Assembly: GCA_029824495.1 (NCBI GenBank)
Contig: JALGXY010000446.1
Location: forward strand, 1 to 6,560
Reading direction: 5' to 3'
DNA: 6,560 nucleotides
Origin: Fimbriimonadia bacterium
GTDB lineage: Bacteria > Armatimonadota > Fimbriimonadia > Fimbriimonadales > Fimbriimonadaceae
Shown here: positions 5,575 through 6,560 of the stretch, one piece after another
Numbering within the stretch: the first letter of the stretch is position 1
Layout of the letters: each line of letters starts with the position of its first letter
Notes under the pieces: model-generated
What the model was told of the DNA's origin: nothing
Seen by the model: only the letters and a program-made list of their open reading frames with translations
Database searches by the model: none
Made by a program: the position numbers and the translations under genes

Positions 5575-6321
5575 TCAACGAAGATCTGAGCCTAAGATTC
5601 CGCCCGGAGTCAGGTTGATGTCAGGGCAGTCATCCACCGAAGGTGTCTGCTGGCCAGCCGCCGTGAATTTGGCATGGAGGTCCGCAAAGAGCAGGGTCCT
5701 TGCCCCGGTCCATCGGTCTTCGCCGGGCAGCAGGCCTGGCTGAATCGTGCCCCAAAAGCCGACCGCCTTTCCATCATGCTTGTGGCTGTTGAGCCATTCG
5801 ACAATCAACCCTTTGGTTGAAGGCGAAGCAACCGATGTGCTGGTGCGAGAGGTTGTCTGGGCCCCGGTTCCTGGGTCGTTCAAGCCTGGAATCAGGTTTC
5901 GCAGGGTCATGCCGGAGAGCTGATCAGAGGTGTGATAAAACGCCGCAGAGTAGGCGTAAGACGTACCGTCGTACTGCGTTTCGGCCTCGTGGTCGGATGG
6001 GCACGTCAGGATCATGCCCTTGTTGCGATCCGTGTCGAAGCTGCCGCTCTCCTGCCTTTGACCGATTCCCAGATAGGGCATGATCGGCCAGCGAAATCTC
6101 TTGCCGACCCAAAGGTAGGGATCACCGGTATTGGGATAGGCGTCGTCGTAATCTGCCAGGTACATCGCCATCGACATGCCTGCGTTTCGTAGGTTCGCAA
6201 TGCAGGTCGTCTTTTTGGCCGATTCCTTCGCCGAAGCAAAGACGGGAAAGAGGATCGCCGCCAGAATCGCGATGATCGCAATCACGACCAGCAGCTCGAT
6301 CAGAGTGAAACCGCGCTTCAC
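5575..6321 (-). CDS. Type II secretion/type IV pilus-like pseudopilin
   Basis: 248 residues. The N-terminus is a class III prepilin signal: MKRG then FTLIELLVV, with cleavage by prepilin peptidase expected after Gly4 and the conserved Glu at position 5 of the mature chain. A long hydrophobic helix (about 5-28) is followed by the LFPVF...TTC...NLR...Y..DYDDAYPN region, a hallmark of the large Armatimonadota/Planctomycetota pseudopilin families. The globular part (about 60-248) has cysteines at 107 and 232 besides Cys40. The C-terminal strand reads LLFADLHAKF, where relatives usually have FADGH, so the Gly of that turn is replaced by Leu. It would assemble into an envelope-spanning pseudopilus or act as a cell-surface protein; no secretion machinery is seen in the window. 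The start is a GTG that overlaps the stop of the upstream gene, with only a weak purine-rich stretch (GGACGGG) before it. Confidence 0.9.
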   Translation of the reverse strand: MKRGFTLIELLVVIAIIAILAAILFPVFASAKESAKKTTCIANLRNAGMSMAMYLADYDDAYPNTGDPYLWVGKRFRWPIMPYLGIGQRQESGSFDTDRNKGMILTCPSDHEAETQYDGTSYAYSAAFYHTSDQLSGMTLRNLIPGLNDPGTGAQTTSRTSTSVASPSTKGLIVEWLNSHKHDGKAVGFWGTIQPGLLPGEDRWTGARTLLFADLHAKFTAAGQQTPSVDDCPDINLTPGGILGSDLR

Positions 6322-6560
6322 CTGTTGCGCCCGTCCAGAGTCTTGACAAGCTTCCAGGCAGCCGGGAGGGTCAAGATGACGACCCCAGCCTTGAGTGCCT
6401 CACCAATAAGGAACGGAGCTGTGCCGAGAGCAAATGCCTCCTGCCACCCTCCGACAGAGAGTGAAAGCCATGTCGTGCCGATCATAAGGATCGCGACGAG
6501 CGCCGCGGCCATTACGGCCGAAATCTTCAGGACGCTGCGGTCCCATCCTTGGTCTGCTGC
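6318..6560 (-). CDS. bioY: Biotin transporter BioY, C-terminal part
   Basis: The frame is open to the right edge and gives the last 80 residues of a membrane protein. The segment begins AADQGWDRSVLK, a loop typical of BioY (Gly-Trp-Asp-Arg), then has a membrane helix (about AVMAAALVAILMIG), WLSLSVGGWQEAFALG, and the conserved ending PFLIGEALKAGVVILTLPAAWKL. BioY is the substrate-binding S component of energy-coupling factor transporters and carries biotin across the inner membrane, usually with a shared ATPase/EcfT module encoded elsewhere. The neighbouring pseudopilin has no known link to biotin, so the shared reading direction and 4-base overlap may only reflect compaction. An internal ATG at 6512 is not the start, since coding similarity continues upstream of it. 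Confidence 0.85.
   Translation of the reverse strand, partial: AADQGWDRSVLKISAVMAAALVAILMIGTTWLSLSVGGWQEAFALGTAPFLIGEALKAGVVILTLPAAWKLVKTLDGRNR

Noticed and set aside
5817..6192. Plus-strand open frames opposite the pseudopilin gene
   Set aside because: They are rich in Arg, Cys and Ser, have no similarity to any family I know, and lie wholly inside a confident gene on the other strand.

Overview
The window (about 6.6 kb, moderate GC) looks like chromosomal DNA from an Armatimonadota bacterium, most likely the Fimbriimonadales. Two things point there. The pseudopilin has the leader, 'LFPVF' segment and 'TTC...NLR' region typical of the very abundant Armatimonadota pseudopilins. A secreted WWW-repeat/serine-hydrolase fusion is also present, of a kind I associate from memory with that group. 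Planctomycetota are a less likely alternative. There are no RNA genes, transposases, phage genes or CRISPR arrays.

Left part, plus strand (1-3221). The window opens in the last codons of an unrecognised gene X, followed by a long hairpin. A near-consensus promoter (TTGACA-17-CATAAT) drives a winged-helix regulator, which ends in a strong intrinsic terminator. Next is a 583-residue secreted protein: a signal peptide, about 4.5 Trp-rich repeats, and a C-terminal beta-lactamase/PBP-like serine hydrolase with SxxK, SxN and KxG motifs. It too ends in an intrinsic terminator. Behind it lies a remnant of a second copy of gene X. The remnant has lost its stop codon and reads into a dispersed G-rich repeat.

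Middle, minus strand (3240-4438). One gene encodes a probable exported protein with TolB/PD40-like beta-propeller sequence. Two directly oriented copies of a 52-bp G-rich repeat, 50/52 identical, flank it. Each copy matches the G-quadruplex consensus and ends in a conserved small hairpin. The open frame upstream of this gene runs through one copy, but the true start is probably the ATG at 4130. An 11-bp perfect hairpin with a T-tract closes the next operon.

Right part, minus strand (4455-6560). Two tandem paralogous lipoproteins with SnoaL/DUF4440-like (NTF2-fold) domains overlap by ATGA. They are led by a perfect TATAAT box so close to the first ATG that the transcript may be leaderless. Upstream are a type II secretion-type pseudopilin and the C-terminal part of BioY, the biotin-binding subunit of an ECF transporter. 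The pseudopilin GTG start overlaps the bioY stop.

Most of the complete genes encode exported or envelope proteins. I see no compact multi-gene system with an obvious new function. The most interesting items are the repeat/hydrolase fusion beside a regulator, the repeat-captured gene remnant, and the pair of G-quadruplex-capable repeats flanking one gene.
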